Position numbers and translations under genes: made by a program
Notes under the pieces: model-generated
What the model was told of the DNA's origin: nothing
Seen by the model: only the letters and a program-made list of their open reading frames with translations
Database searches by the model: none
Source of the DNA: a virus
Virus record (IMG/VR): IMGVR_UViG_3300009159_000128
Location: 1-40,472 of that record
Reading direction: 5' to 3' (one strand)
Length of the DNA: 40,472 nt
Part shown: positions 16,084 to 24,534 of the stretch, piece after piece
How positions within the stretch are numbered: the first letter of the stretch is position 1
How the letters are laid out: each line of letters begins with the position of its first letter

Positions 16084-16779
16084 TTAGAAGATAATAACAT
16101 CTTCCAATCTATCTTGAATTAAATAAGGTTTTTCTCCCGTAGGGTCTAATATGTCCTGAATAAGGTCATAACCCTCCACTTTAGTTTTAAAGTCTTTTAA
16201 ATCAAAGTTAAATAAGTCTAATATTAAAGATTTGATAATGGTTTTATCTAAACCTGATTTAGGTACAATTTTAATGTTAAAATCTTCATCGTCATTTAAT
16301 TCTTTTGTGAAAAAGAAATGTACCTCATCGGTCATAATTGTACTGTAAACTTGGTTAAACATATAATGAGTATAATAAACCATTAATCTACCACAATTTA
16401 AACTATGACCATATGGAAACTCAGAATTAATTGAAATTTCACTTAAAGGTTCATATTCCTGTGTAAATGGAATTTTATTAACTTTAACCCAACCTGTTTC
16501 AATGTTACTTATTTTTTGGTTATAGTTTATAACGTCAACAACATTAAGTAATTTAATATTTAACTCAATTAATATTTCTTTAAATTTTTCTGCAAATTCA
16601 TCTCTTATTAAATTTATATCTAAAAAAATTTCACTTGTGGTTATACCGTTTACAACATAAAAAGATCCCACATCAGAAACTTGTATTATTGAATCTTTAT
16701 TTTTATCAATTTTAGATAAAATAAATTCGGCAAATAAATTAACAATGCCTCTTTTTGAATTTTTATTAATTAATCTCAT
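16084..16779 (-). CDS. Hypothetical protein
   Basis: 231 residues, alpha/beta. The N-terminal part (SKRGIVNLFAEFILSKI; VGSFYVVNGITTSEIFLDINLIRDEF) is faintly reminiscent of the N-terminal domain of S-adenosylmethionine synthetase, but no active-site motif of that enzyme is present, so I leave it unassigned. It starts the downstream end of a minus-strand island and abuts the glutaredoxin gene tail to tail with no gap. Confidence 0.7.
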   Translation of the reverse strand: MRLINKNSKRGIVNLFAEFILSKIDKNKDSIIQVSDVGSFYVVNGITTSEIFLDINLIRDEFAEKFKEILIELNIKLLNVVDVINYNQKISNIETGWVKVNKIPFTQEYEPLSEISINSEFPYGHSLNCGRLMVYYTHYMFNQVYSTIMTDEVHFFFTKELNDDEDFNIKIVPKSGLDKTIIKSLILDLFNFDLKDFKTKVEGYDLIQDILDPTGEKPYLIQDRLEDVIIF

Positions 16780-16824
16780 ATCTTTTTTTTACAATTGATA
16801 TGGATTATAAATGAATAAATAAAT

Positions 16825-16857
16825 AGTTTATTTAAATATAAAGTTTATTTAAATATA
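16825..16857 (+). repeat. Tandem AT-rich repeat, two copies
   Basis: AGTTTATTTAAATATAA is present at 16825-16841 and again directly after, at 16842-16857. It spans the 3' end of one minus-strand gene and the gap before the next. It may hold a promoter for the 16084-16779 gene, but no clear -33/-7 pair was seen. Confidence 0.6.
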
Positions 16858-17970
16858 ATCACCAAAGTTTTCGTTTATATTTTTTTTAATATCAGACCAA
16901 TCTGGATAATCAGGAGTTCTAAAATCTATACATTCAAAATCACCATCGTAGATTAGTTGTTTCATCAAAGTCGTATAACTACCAAAATAATCTAAATATG
17001 AATCTGAATATGATTGACCTCTATTGTTTTCTAAAAATAAAGTAATGTCACCAACAAAATTTCTAATTTTAATATAATTTACATATATGGAGTGTTTTTT
17101 ACCATCTGACATGGTATATTCTTTTGGGAATTCATCAACTTTACCTTCAAAGTATTCATCTAAACCATTATATACTAATTCATATATTTCATTTTGATAT
17201 GCAGAATTATATGCGTTCCAATAAACACTTTGTAATTCTTGACCTAACTCACTCAAATCATTTTTACATAGTTCATTTATTGCCTCGGAATCTTTAATTA
17301 ATTCATTTAAATCTTCAGGTCCAATTTTAAAATAACCTTCAGTTCCCTGATCTTCTGATAAGACTTCAAAAAAATCAGAATCATAATCTTCTAAAGATAA
17401 TTCAACATTACCAATTTCTTTAAAAATAACATCTTTTAAATGGGCGGTATTTTTTTCGTCTAAATCGTCAATAACTTCAGATGGTTTTGTGTCAACATCA
17501 AAATACCAATCGTCACTTAAACCATCTCCGTCAAATATTTGTTTTGCAACATCTTCAGGAGAAATGTCACGACGGGAGGAACCACAGAAAAAAGAAGCCA
17601 ACTCATCTCTATCCTTACCTAAATATAAATAGAACCCATCAGGTCTAATTTCAACATCAGTTAAAAGGTTGCTTGTAATATACTTAATAGTATTATCGTA
17701 GTTATGTTCTAAACCATGTAGTAAATAATTGTTTATAAACGATTCAGGAACAGAATCATATTCTAAATTAGATATTATATCACTTTCAACCAAATAATCA
17801 AACACTTCATTACTAAAATCATCAGAAGGAATATTATTTATATCTATTTTATTTAATAAATTTTTTCCTTTTATAAATCTAAAAAAAGTTAAAATTCTTC
17901 CATTAAAAATAGAAGATATTTTATCCCAATTACCATCATTAAATTCTTCTATAATATTGTTTACCGTCAT
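16849..17970 (-). CDS. Large acidic hypothetical protein
   Basis: 373 residues, very acidic, rich in Asp, Glu, Tyr and Phe, no membrane segment. Segments such as GFYLYLGKDRDELASFF and DELASFFCGSSRRDISPEDVAKQIFDGDG stand out, but I do not recognise a family. Its acidity and size match the 510-residue protein encoded divergently from 18265. Such acidic proteins could be DNA mimics or structural; there is no evidence for either beyond composition. Confidence 0.75.
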   Translation of the reverse strand: MTVNNIIEEFNDGNWDKISSIFNGRILTFFRFIKGKNLLNKIDINNIPSDDFSNEVFDYLVESDIISNLEYDSVPESFINNYLLHGLEHNYDNTIKYITSNLLTDVEIRPDGFYLYLGKDRDELASFFCGSSRRDISPEDVAKQIFDGDGLSDDWYFDVDTKPSEVIDDLDEKNTAHLKDVIFKEIGNVELSLEDYDSDFFEVLSEDQGTEGYFKIGPEDLNELIKDSEAINELCKNDLSELGQELQSVYWNAYNSAYQNEIYELVYNGLDEYFEGKVDEFPKEYTMSDGKKHSIYVNYIKIRNFVGDITLFLENNRGQSYSDSYLDYFGSYTTLMKQLIYDGDFECIDFRTPDYPDWSDIKKNINENFGDYI

Positions 17971-17988
17971 ATTTTTATTAATAAATAT

Positions 17989-18017
17989 AAAAAAAGTGAG
18001 AAAACTAATTTCCCACT
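17989..18017 (-). terminator. Rho-independent terminator after the small minus-strand gene
   Basis: Read on the minus strand: AGTGGGAAA, loop TTAG, then TTTTCTCACT, followed by a run of seven T. It lies 24 bases past the stop of the 46-residue gene and just before the start of the next minus-strand gene, so it separates the two. Confidence 0.7.
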
Positions 18018-18040
18018 CAAGTAAATATTATAAACGACTA

Positions 18041-18181
18041 TTATTTATTTTTATAATATTTCTCAACAATTTTTTTAACAGATTCCTGAACCGTAACATT
18101 TTGTGCTTGTGGTTGAGGTTGAACTGGTGTTTGTGGCTGAGGAGCCGCTTCAGACTGATTTTTTTTACATCCGCATCCCAT
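18041..18181 (-). CDS. Small MGCGC-start, Pro/Gln-rich protein
   Basis: 46 residues, beginning MGCGCKKNQ, then a Pro/Gln-rich linker (APQPQTPVQPQPQ) and a C-terminal helix VQESVKKIVEKYYKNK. No signal peptide is present, so the cysteines are more likely metal- or partner-binding than lipidated. The gene is flanked by its own terminator. The minus strand has TATAAATA at 18211-18204, 23 bases before the start, as a possible promoter element. Unknown function; the sequence character and isolation support a real gene. Confidence 0.6.
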   Translation of the reverse strand: MGCGCKKNQSEAAPQPQTPVQPQPQAQNVTVQESVKKIVEKYYKNK

Positions 18182-18264
18182 AATAATTTAATTTTATATA
18201 GTTTATTTATATATAAATATTATAATATTATTAAATTTGTAAATAATATAATATTTATTATTGA

Positions 18265-19797
18265 ATGAAAAAAATTATAAAAATTACAGAAAACAAATTA
18301 ATAACTTTAATAAAAAATATTATTGTTGAAGAATCTGAAAATGATTACTTTGAAATTACTCCGGAACAATATCATAAATTGTTGGCATCTGTTAATTTTA
18401 ATGCAAAAGTTATTTCAAGATTACCAATGTTTAAAGGTAAAAAAATAAGAGTTAATGGTAATTTATCGTTAAATGGTTTAAAACAAATTACTAGTTTAGG
18501 TGATTTAACGGTAAGTGGACAATTAGATATTCCTTATACCGGAATAAAAAACTTAGACGGGGTAAAATTTGAAAAACTTGGTTCGTATCATATGACACCA
18601 TATGCTGATGAAATTGAGAAAAAAAGATTAAAACAAGAAAGGGAAGACGCTAATGAAAGAAGAATAAATGACGAATGGAATATAAAAAATACAGATGCAA
18701 TAAGTGAGATGGCAAATGCTGTATTTGAACATATGTACGAAACTGGTGATTTATACATATTAGATGATTCAGAACGTGAGGATCTGAAAAATTTTGAAAT
18801 ACAAATGGTGGAACTTGAAGAAAAAATTGATAATGAGGAAGATGATGAAATTTTAGATGATTTATATGTTGAAAGAGATGAGTTAGAAGAAAATATTGAC
18901 GCCTTAAAGGAAAAAGATAATGATCAATATGGTTTAGTTCCCGAAGATCGGCATTCTTACTATAAAATGACAGTATTTAAATCAATTCATAGTGATACAT
19001 ATGGAAATACTTATGCTGTTGGTACTGAAAGTGAGGTGGATGACTCCATTGAAGAATATTATGAAGATATGGTAAATGATTTAAGTAATTTTGATAAAAG
19101 CACACTAAGTTATCACATTGATGGTGAAGATGTGTATGAGTATTTTGAAGATTCGATTCGTGATGGGATTTATGATAATCCTGAAGATTATGATATTTCT
19201 AAAGAAACTAGTAAAGAACAAGATCGAGAAATAATAAATCTTAAAAATGAAAAAAAATCTCTTGAAATAGAAAATTATTTAATTTCAAATGGGGCTAGAT
19301 CTCCTCTTATTGAAGAAGGAATAGAAAGTATGAAATACTTTAAATTTAAAGATTATATGAACAATTTATTAGTTGTTGAATGGTCTGACGATAAATGGCA
19401 AATTTACCAAAACAATAAAAAGGTTGAGTCAGTAACTTATGAAGATGAAGATGAGGATGGAGAACATGAATCGGATAATGAATCAAGGATTGAAGAAATT
19501 GAGAATAGGTCGGAAGAAATAGATTCTGAAATTGAAGAAATTGAAGAGAATCCTAATGGAGATTTAAGTGATGATGATATTGAACGAGTTATGGAAGAAA
19601 AAAGAGATGAGATAGAGTCTGACCCAATATCTTGGTTAGATGAATATGGTATGGACTATGATAATTTTGTTAATACAAGAAATTTACTACGTGACTTAAT
19701 TGATGAATCTGACTATAGCGTAATAAGTCATTATGATGGGGATTACCAAGAAGTTAATATAAATTCAAATACCTATATTGTATTTAGAACTGACTAA
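18265..19797 (+). CDS. Large acidic protein with leader-like N-terminus
   Basis: 510 residues, extremely acidic (many Glu/Asp runs, e.g. NEEDDEILDDLYVERDELEENID). The N-terminus KKIIKITENKLITLIKNIIVE (I-V-E at 20-22) is leader-like and closely matches an internal segment of the protein at 6253. A short region, VNGNLSLNGLKQITSLGDLTVSG (52-90), resembles a strand-turn repeat of leucine-rich or adhesin type. The rest is probably coiled coil. No enzyme motif. It is encoded divergently from the minus-strand island. Confidence 0.7.
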   Translation: MKKIIKITENKLITLIKNIIVEESENDYFEITPEQYHKLLASVNFNAKVISRLPMFKGKKIRVNGNLSLNGLKQITSLGDLTVSGQLDIPYTGIKNLDGVKFEKLGSYHMTPYADEIEKKRLKQEREDANERRINDEWNIKNTDAISEMANAVFEHMYETGDLYILDDSEREDLKNFEIQMVELEEKIDNEEDDEILDDLYVERDELEENIDALKEKDNDQYGLVPEDRHSYYKMTVFKSIHSDTYGNTYAVGTESEVDDSIEEYYEDMVNDLSNFDKSTLSYHIDGEDVYEYFEDSIRDGIYDNPEDYDISKETSKEQDREIINLKNEKKSLEIENYLISNGARSPLIEEGIESMKYFKFKDYMNNLLVVEWSDDKWQIYQNNKKVESVTYEDEDEDGEHESDNESRIEEIENRSEEIDSEIEEIEENPNGDLSDDDIERVMEEKRDEIESDPISWLDEYGMDYDNFVNTRNLLRDLIDESDYSVISHYDGDYQEVNINSNTYIVFRTD

Positions 19798-19838
19798 TAC
19801 CTTTACAGAATGAAATAATATTATTATCTTTATGTGTA

Positions 19839-20621
19839 ATGGAAAAAAAGAAAAAAATAGAATTTTTAATGAACACTGAATGGATGTTTGAAAAACCCAT
19901 TGATCAAGAACACAAAGAGTATAAATTATTATCTTACTTTCAAAAAATGGGAGAAAAATTAGATAATATGGAACTCTATCCTGGATTCATTGAGTTGTCG
20001 TTACACGTGGCAAATCTTCAAAATTTAATCAGAGATAAAAAAATAATGTATACTAATAAAAAATTTACAACAATAGACGATGAATTATTAGTAAAAGATT
20101 TAAAAATAAAAGACATCCCGATATTAAACAATGAGGAAAAAGAAGAATTTAACAAAATATTAACATATAGTGCTCCAAGAATGTTAGAATATTTTAACAT
20201 TGCTAAATCTGTTTGGGAAATAGTGTTTGATAGTGTAATTTTAAGAATAAAAAAAAACAAAAATGAGGTTTTACAAAAAAAAGGATATTTTTATTATTTA
20301 GACTCAAAAGATAATTTGTTTTATGTTTGGGAATTTAATGTTAAACAAGTAAATAAAAAATCACCTGAAAGTAAAACATTAGTAAATTTAATTTATTCTG
20401 AAAAAAAAAATAATTTGACAATTACAAAAATTATAAATACATTTAGTCAATGGAATCAAGATAATATATCAAAATTACCTTTGTATGAAATGTTATGTGA
20501 AGCGAATTTCCCAATAAATGAAACGCTTCTTCCATTGTTTAAAAGAAAATTGATTACCTACATTAATCAAACTCAAATGATTGAAAATTATAAAAAAAAC
20601 AAAGAAGAATTAAATTTTTAA
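19839..20621 (+). CDS. Hypothetical protein
   Basis: 260 residues, helical and lysine-rich, with an aromatic-rich middle (KKGYFYYLDSKDNLFYVWEFNVKQV). No motif recognised. A TATCTTTA sequence at 19825-19832, one base off the Bacteroidota -7 box and 6 bases before the ATG, may be its promoter, without a matching -33. It is followed directly by glutamine synthetase. Confidence 0.7.
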   Translation: MEKKKKIEFLMNTEWMFEKPIDQEHKEYKLLSYFQKMGEKLDNMELYPGFIELSLHVANLQNLIRDKKIMYTNKKFTTIDDELLVKDLKIKDIPILNNEEKEEFNKILTYSAPRMLEYFNIAKSVWEIVFDSVILRIKKNKNEVLQKKGYFYYLDSKDNLFYVWEFNVKQVNKKSPESKTLVNLIYSEKKNNLTITKIINTFSQWNQDNISKLPLYEMLCEANFPINETLLPLFKRKLITYINQTQMIENYKKNKEELNF

Positions 20622-20629
20622 AATTGTAT

Positions 20630-21748
20630 ATGAAAGTTAAATTAGAATATGTGTGGTTAGATGGATATAAACCAGAACCAAATCTTAGAAGTAAGGTAAA
20701 AATAGTTGACTATCAATCTATTAAGGAAGCGTTTCTTGATGGAAATTTCCCAATTTGGAACTTTGATGGGTCTTCAACATTACAGGCTGAAACAGGAAGT
20801 TCAGATTGTATTTTAAAACCTGTTAGACATTATTTTAAAGATATGGAATCAACCGTATATGTCTTATGTGAGGTATTAAATTCTGATGGGTCACCACACG
20901 AGTCAAATAAAAGATCAAGTATTGGTGAAGGTTTTGAAGATCTTTGGTTTGGTTTTGAACAAGAATACTTTATATACGACAAAAAAAACAAATGCGTTTT
21001 AGGTCATGATCAAAACAACTTGGAACCACAAGGTAAATATTATTGTGGAGTTGGTCAATATGTTGTTGGAAGAGATTTTGTTGATAAACATTTAAATATG
21101 TGTTTAAATTATGGAATTGATATTACAGGAGTTAATGCTGAGGTTGCGTTAGGACAATGGGAATACCAAGTATTATCTAAAGAAAAATTAAAAAGTGGAG
21201 ATGATCTTTGGATGACAAGATATTTTCTTTTTAAAACCTCAGAGAAATATTCATACCACATTGATTTACACCCAAAACCAATTACACATGGTAAATGGAA
21301 TGGGTCTGGTCTTCATACAAATTTTTCAACAGATATTATGAGAAATGATGGAAATAAAGAATATTTTATGTCATTGTTTAACGCATTTGAATCAAGACAT
21401 CGTCAACACATTAAATCTTACGGTTCAAACAATAATTTAAGACTTACTGGTGAATACGAAACACAATCAATAGATAAGTTTAGTTGGGGTGTCTCTGATA
21501 GAGGAGCATCAATTAGAGTTCCAAAAGAAACCGCAGAGGAATGGAAAGGATATCTTGAAGACAGAAGACCAGGATCAAACGCAGACCCATATAAAATTAT
21601 TTTTGAGATTGTTAAATCACTCCACGAAACAAAACAAATATACCATATAAAAACCATGATGACTAAAAATATTGACACAAATAATCTTAGTGGTAAATAT
21701 GGTACAATTTCTAATGATGAATTATTAAACGAATATAAAGAAGAATAA
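20630..21748 (+). CDS. glnA: Glutamine synthetase, type II (eukaryote-like)
   Basis: ATP-dependent ligation of ammonia to glutamate. About 372 residues from the ATG at 20630; a TTG at 20624 would add two. It has the beta-grasp N-terminus (LEYVWLDGYKPEPNLRSK, FPIWNFDGSSTLQA) and the catalytic domain: FGFEQEYF, GVNAEVALGQWEYQ (from about residue 167), NGSGLHTNFST (about 223), DRGASIRVP (about 290) and EDRRPGSNADPY (about 310). These include the metal-, glutamate- and ATP-binding residues, so it looks active. The type-II form of about 340-370 residues occurs in Bacteroidota, so capture from a host is likely. It ends in overlap with the DUF3310 gene. Confidence 0.95.
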   Translation: MKVKLEYVWLDGYKPEPNLRSKVKIVDYQSIKEAFLDGNFPIWNFDGSSTLQAETGSSDCILKPVRHYFKDMESTVYVLCEVLNSDGSPHESNKRSSIGEGFEDLWFGFEQEYFIYDKKNKCVLGHDQNNLEPQGKYYCGVGQYVVGRDFVDKHLNMCLNYGIDITGVNAEVALGQWEYQVLSKEKLKSGDDLWMTRYFLFKTSEKYSYHIDLHPKPITHGKWNGSGLHTNFSTDIMRNDGNKEYFMSLFNAFESRHRQHIKSYGSNNNLRLTGEYETQSIDKFSWGVSDRGASIRVPKETAEEWKGYLEDRRPGSNADPYKIIFEIVKSLHETKQIYHIKTMMTKNIDTNNLSGKYGTISNDELLNEYKEE

Positions 21749-22017
21749 TGGATAAAGAATGTGTATGTGGTGGAACCGGACTTTGTCAGTGTCCACCGAT
21801 AAAAATAGAACAAGTAAATCATCCTCAACATTATGGGGGAAAAAATAACGAATACGAAGCAATAAAAGTTATTGATGCTTGGGATTTGGGGTTTAGTTTA
21901 GGAAATGCAATAAAATATATTAGCCGTGCAGGAAAAAAAAGAAAAGATACAGAACTTGAAGACCTCAGAAAAGCCCTATGGTACATCCAACACCACATTG
22001 AAAACATCGAAAAATAA
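21748..22017 (+). CDS. DUF3310 family protein with Cys-rich N-terminus
   Basis: 89 residues. The core VNHPQHYGG...YEAIKVIDAWDLGFSLGNAIKYISRAGKK...EDLRKALWYIQHHIE is the DUF3310 (nucleotide-kinase-associated, SaV-like) signature found almost only in phages. An added N-terminus CVCGGTGLCQCPP holds a possible metal-binding Cys cluster. It shares one base with the glutamine synthetase stop and overlaps the next membrane-protein gene. The biochemical role of the family is not firmly known. Confidence 0.9.
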   Translation: MDKECVCGGTGLCQCPPIKIEQVNHPQHYGGKNNEYEAIKVIDAWDLGFSLGNAIKYISRAGKKRKDTELEDLRKALWYIQHHIENIEK

Positions 22018-22321
22018 AACAGGATTTAGTAAAGAAATTTCAGTTTTAGACGCAATCACAACACCAAGTGAATTACTACGGGAAACTTTCATAAATTTTA
22101 TGTGGGGGTTTTTAGGTAATTCTATTGTTGTGTTTGTTGCAAAAGAATTGGACTTTTTAGTTTTAATAAATTATGTTCTGTATTACGTTTTAATTTCGTA
22201 TATTGTCAACAGAAAAAAATATGACACAATTTTAGGTAAGTTTATAGTTCTTCCTGGTTCAGCCGCTGCGGGAGCATTTGCAGGATATAAATTAGCACAA
22301 ATAATTACAGAAATAGTTTAA
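21998..22321 (+). CDS. Small membrane protein with three hydrophobic segments
   Basis: About 107 residues from a TTG at 21998, which overlaps the DUF3310 gene by 20 bases; the frame is open further back but only across that gene. Hydrophobic segments: FINFMWGFLGNSIVVFVA, LVLINYVLYYVLISYIV and FIVLPGSAAAGAFAGYKLAQII. No family recognised. An inner-membrane location is inferred. Confidence 0.65.
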   Translation: MKTSKNKTGFSKEISVLDAITTPSELLRETFINFMWGFLGNSIVVFVAKELDFLVLINYVLYYVLISYIVNRKKYDTILGKFIVLPGSAAAGAFAGYKLAQIITEIV

Positions 22322-22327
22322 TAAAAA

Positions 22328-22359
22328 TTTGACAATAAAAAAAATTATAGTTAGGTTTA
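22328..22359 (+). promoter_or_regulatory. Probable promoter before the methyltransferase gene
   Basis: TTTG at 22328-22331, 20 bases, then TAGGTTTA at 22352-22359, one base off the TAnnTTTG box. The start codon is at 22391. Confidence 0.5.
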
Positions 22360-22390
22360 TTAAAATTGTTTAATTAATTAAAAAAAAAGT

Positions 22391-23248
22391 ATGAAGAATT
22401 TAGAAGACATTACTGGTAAAATTATTAATGGTAGTTGTATTGATGTAATGAAAACATTTCCTGAAGGTTGTGTGGATTTAATTGTAACATCCCCACCCTA
22501 TGGTGTTGGAATCGATTATGATGTACATGACGATGATGTTGCGTTTGAGGAGTATATTGAGTTCGCCAAAGATTGGTTAACAGAGGCTTACAAAGTTTTA
22601 AAGGATGACGGTCGAATTGCCTTGAACATTCCTTATGAGATCAATAGACAAACTAAGGGAGGTAGAATTTTATTTCTTTCAGAAATGTGGCAAATTATGA
22701 AAGAAATTGGTTATGGTTTCTTTGGTGTTGTGGATCTTGAAGAAGACTCTCCACATAGAAGTAAAACAACCGCTTGGGGTTCTTGGATGAGTCCTTCTAG
22801 TCCATACATTTATAACCCAAAAGAGTGTGTAATTTTAGCGTATAAAAAACAACACATTAAAAAAGTAAAAGGTCAACCTGAATGGACAGGTGTTCCAACT
22901 GATGTTGGACAAGAAGACGGGACCACCAAAAAGAAAACTGTTTATGAAGAAAATGATAAGAAAGAGTTCATGGAACTTGTTTTTGGTCAATGGAATTATT
23001 TTGCAGACACTAAGTCAATGACTAAGGCAACATTCTCAATGGACATCCCAACAAAGGCAATTAAAATTTTATCGTATAAGAATGATATTGTTTTAGATCC
23101 ATTTGCTGGTAGTGGAACTAGTTTGGTTGCTGCTGAAATATTGGGAAGACGTTGGGTTGGAATTGAGTTATCTCCAAATTACGCAAAAATTGCGAAAGAT
23201 AGAGTTGAACCTTTTAGAATTCAGAAATCACTCTTTAATCAAAATTGA
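22391..23248 (+). CDS. Beta-class DNA methyltransferase (N4-cytosine or N6-adenine)
   Basis: 285 residues. The catalytic motif SPPYGVGIDYD (from residue 34) comes first and the AdoMet-binding motif DPFAGSGTSLVAAEILGRRWVGIE (from about 236) last, the order of beta-class amino-methyltransferases. SPPY fits either N4-cytosine or N6-adenine methylation. No partner endonuclease is adjacent. It has its own promoter-like sequence and converges on the DUF192 gene with a 21-base overlap. Together with the D12 enzyme at 11076 it gives the element two independent DNA modifications. Confidence 0.93.
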   Translation: MKNLEDITGKIINGSCIDVMKTFPEGCVDLIVTSPPYGVGIDYDVHDDDVAFEEYIEFAKDWLTEAYKVLKDDGRIALNIPYEINRQTKGGRILFLSEMWQIMKEIGYGFFGVVDLEEDSPHRSKTTAWGSWMSPSSPYIYNPKECVILAYKKQHIKKVKGQPEWTGVPTDVGQEDGTTKKKTVYEENDKKEFMELVFGQWNYFADTKSMTKATFSMDIPTKAIKILSYKNDIVLDPFAGSGTSLVAAEILGRRWVGIELSPNYAKIAKDRVEPFRIQKSLFNQN

Positions 23249-23584
23249 ATCACCCTCGGTGATATCGTATTTAATACAGTCACCACCATTGATCTCTAAG
23301 ATCATATCACCAACACCATCATATCGGGGACAATTCATATCGTCTTGTTCCCGACAAGGTGGACAATCCGAGTAAATTTTTATTATTGATTCATCTGATA
23401 TAAAAATAATATCTAAAGGAGTAATACAATCCTTCATCCAAAATGAATGAGTACCTTCACTCATTACAAATAACATACCGTTAAATTCGTTATCAAATTT
23501 TTTACCTTTCATTCCGTCTTGAATGTCTTTATCGGTAATTGCAGATTTGACATTAAAAAGATTATTGTTTATTATTACTTCCAT
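23228..23584 (-). CDS. DUF192 family protein
   Basis: 118 residues with the DUF192 (COG1430) pattern: GMKGKKFDNEFNGMLFVMSEGTHSFWMKDCITPLDIIFISDESII, the CPPC...NCPRYDGVGDMILEINGGDC segment and the closing GDSILIK. In bacteria these proteins are usually exported, but no signal peptide is seen here, so a cytoplasmic form is likely. Molecular function is unknown. It is encoded on the minus strand, back to back with the methyltransferase end and divergent from the Nudix gene (21 bases between starts). Confidence 0.85.
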   Translation of the reverse strand: MEVIINNNLFNVKSAITDKDIQDGMKGKKFDNEFNGMLFVMSEGTHSFWMKDCITPLDIIFISDESIIKIYSDCPPCREQDDMNCPRYDGVGDMILEINGGDCIKYDITEGDSILIKE

Positions 23585-23605
23585 ATATATATAAATATGT
23601 AAGGT

Positions 23606-24025
23606 ATGAAAAAAAACAAAAGATTTTCCGGAATATTAGTTAAATGTAATGACAAGGTATTGTTGTGTAAAAGAAGTAGTGACAACACAATGCCAAATCA
23701 ATGGTCAATCCCTGGTGGGGGGATAGAAGATGGTGAAACACCTGAAGAGGCTGCTCGTAGAGAGTTTTTTGAGGAAACAAATATTAAGATCAACGATAAA
23801 TTAAATTTGGTTGGGTTTGTTGATAGATTTAACAAAGATGGTACCTTCCTAAAAGGTTTTATGTATGTCTATGGTCTTGAGGTTGAAGATAAAATATATC
23901 CAGATCTAGATAACGCAAAAGATGGTGGAGAACATAGTGAGTGTGGGTATTATAGTATTGATGAATTACCAATTACAAACAAAACAGATGAATTTTATAA
24001 AATAATTGTTAAAAATTTACAATAA
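23606..24025 (+). CDS. Nudix hydrolase
   Basis: Hydrolyses nucleoside diphosphates linked to another group. The 139 residues carry an essentially complete Nudix box from G38 (GGIEDGETPEEAARREFFEETNI), with Asn in place of the usual Gly near the end. The domain opens with FSGILVKCNDKVLLCKRS, typical of MutT-like nucleotide-pool enzymes. The substrate cannot be read from the sequence. TATAAATA at 23590-23597 is only 8 bases from the ATG. Confidence 0.93.
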   Translation: MKKNKRFSGILVKCNDKVLLCKRSSDNTMPNQWSIPGGGIEDGETPEEAARREFFEETNIKINDKLNLVGFVDRFNKDGTFLKGFMYVYGLEVEDKIYPDLDNAKDGGEHSECGYYSIDELPITNKTDEFYKIIVKNLQ

Positions 24026-24120
24026 AGTTAACTTTTAATAAATTATAGCATATTTATATCGTACATAATAACAACCAAAATCCTCTTTCTTAGTTATTTA
24101 GTGGTTAATCAAAAAGACAG

Positions 24121-24160
24121 TCCCATAATTTTTTAAAAAAATTATGGGATTTTTTATTTT
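24121..24160 (+). terminator. Rho-independent terminator
   Basis: TCCCATAATTTTTT pairs with AAAAAAATTATGGGA and is followed by TTTTTTATTTT. It ends the Nudix transcript. The rest of the 198-base gap from 24026 holds no gene I can support. Confidence 0.85.
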
Positions 24161-24163
24161 TTG

Positions 24164-24194
24164 TTTGGTAGTTTAAAAAAAAGTATTACCTTTG
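24164..24194 (+). promoter_or_regulatory. Bacteroidota-type promoter
   Basis: TTTG at 24164-24167, 19 bases, then TACCTTTG at 24187-24194. It begins right after the terminator and serves the gene at 24224. The start of the transcript is shared with the promoter before 14359. Confidence 0.75.
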
Positions 24195-24223
24195 TTGTAT
24201 AATTAAAAATTAAAAAATATATT

Positions 24224-24493
24224 ATGAAAAAATTTGAAGATTTAAAATTTGAAAAAATTGAAGACGCTCCGTACCAAATTGGTGTGAAGTGTCGAATGGT
24301 GTTTGAAAATGGATACGGTGTATCTGTTGTTTCTCACACACATTCATATGGTGGATCAAAAGGTTTGTTTGAAATTGCCGTTTTAGGTAAAGATGGTGAC
24401 TTAACTTATGATACTCCTGTAACAAATGATGTTATTGGGTACTTGAGTCCTGATGAGGTTACTGACATTATGGAACAAGTACAATCTTTATAA
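24224..24493 (+). CDS. Hypothetical protein
   Basis: 89 residues, apparently a compact beta-rich fold (MVFENGYGVSVVSHTHSYGGSKGLFEIAVLG) with a short C-terminal helix. It sits alone behind a strong promoter and terminator, suggesting independent expression. No family recognised. Confidence 0.8.
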   Translation: MKKFEDLKFEKIEDAPYQIGVKCRMVFENGYGVSVVSHTHSYGGSKGLFEIAVLGKDGDLTYDTPVTNDVIGYLSPDEVTDIMEQVQSL

Positions 24494-24534
24494 TAAATTT
24501 ATTAATATTAATTCAAACGTCTAAAATTTAAAAA

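Noticed and set aside
16084-16779. S-adenosylmethionine synthetase
   Set aside because: Only a faint likeness of one segment; the catalytic and ATP-binding motifs of the enzyme are absent.
17957-18268. Open frame on the + strand of 103 codons
   Set aside because: It lies over the minus-strand start of one gene, a terminator and the 46-residue MGCGC gene; its residues are low-complexity Phe/Leu/Arg typical of a shadow.
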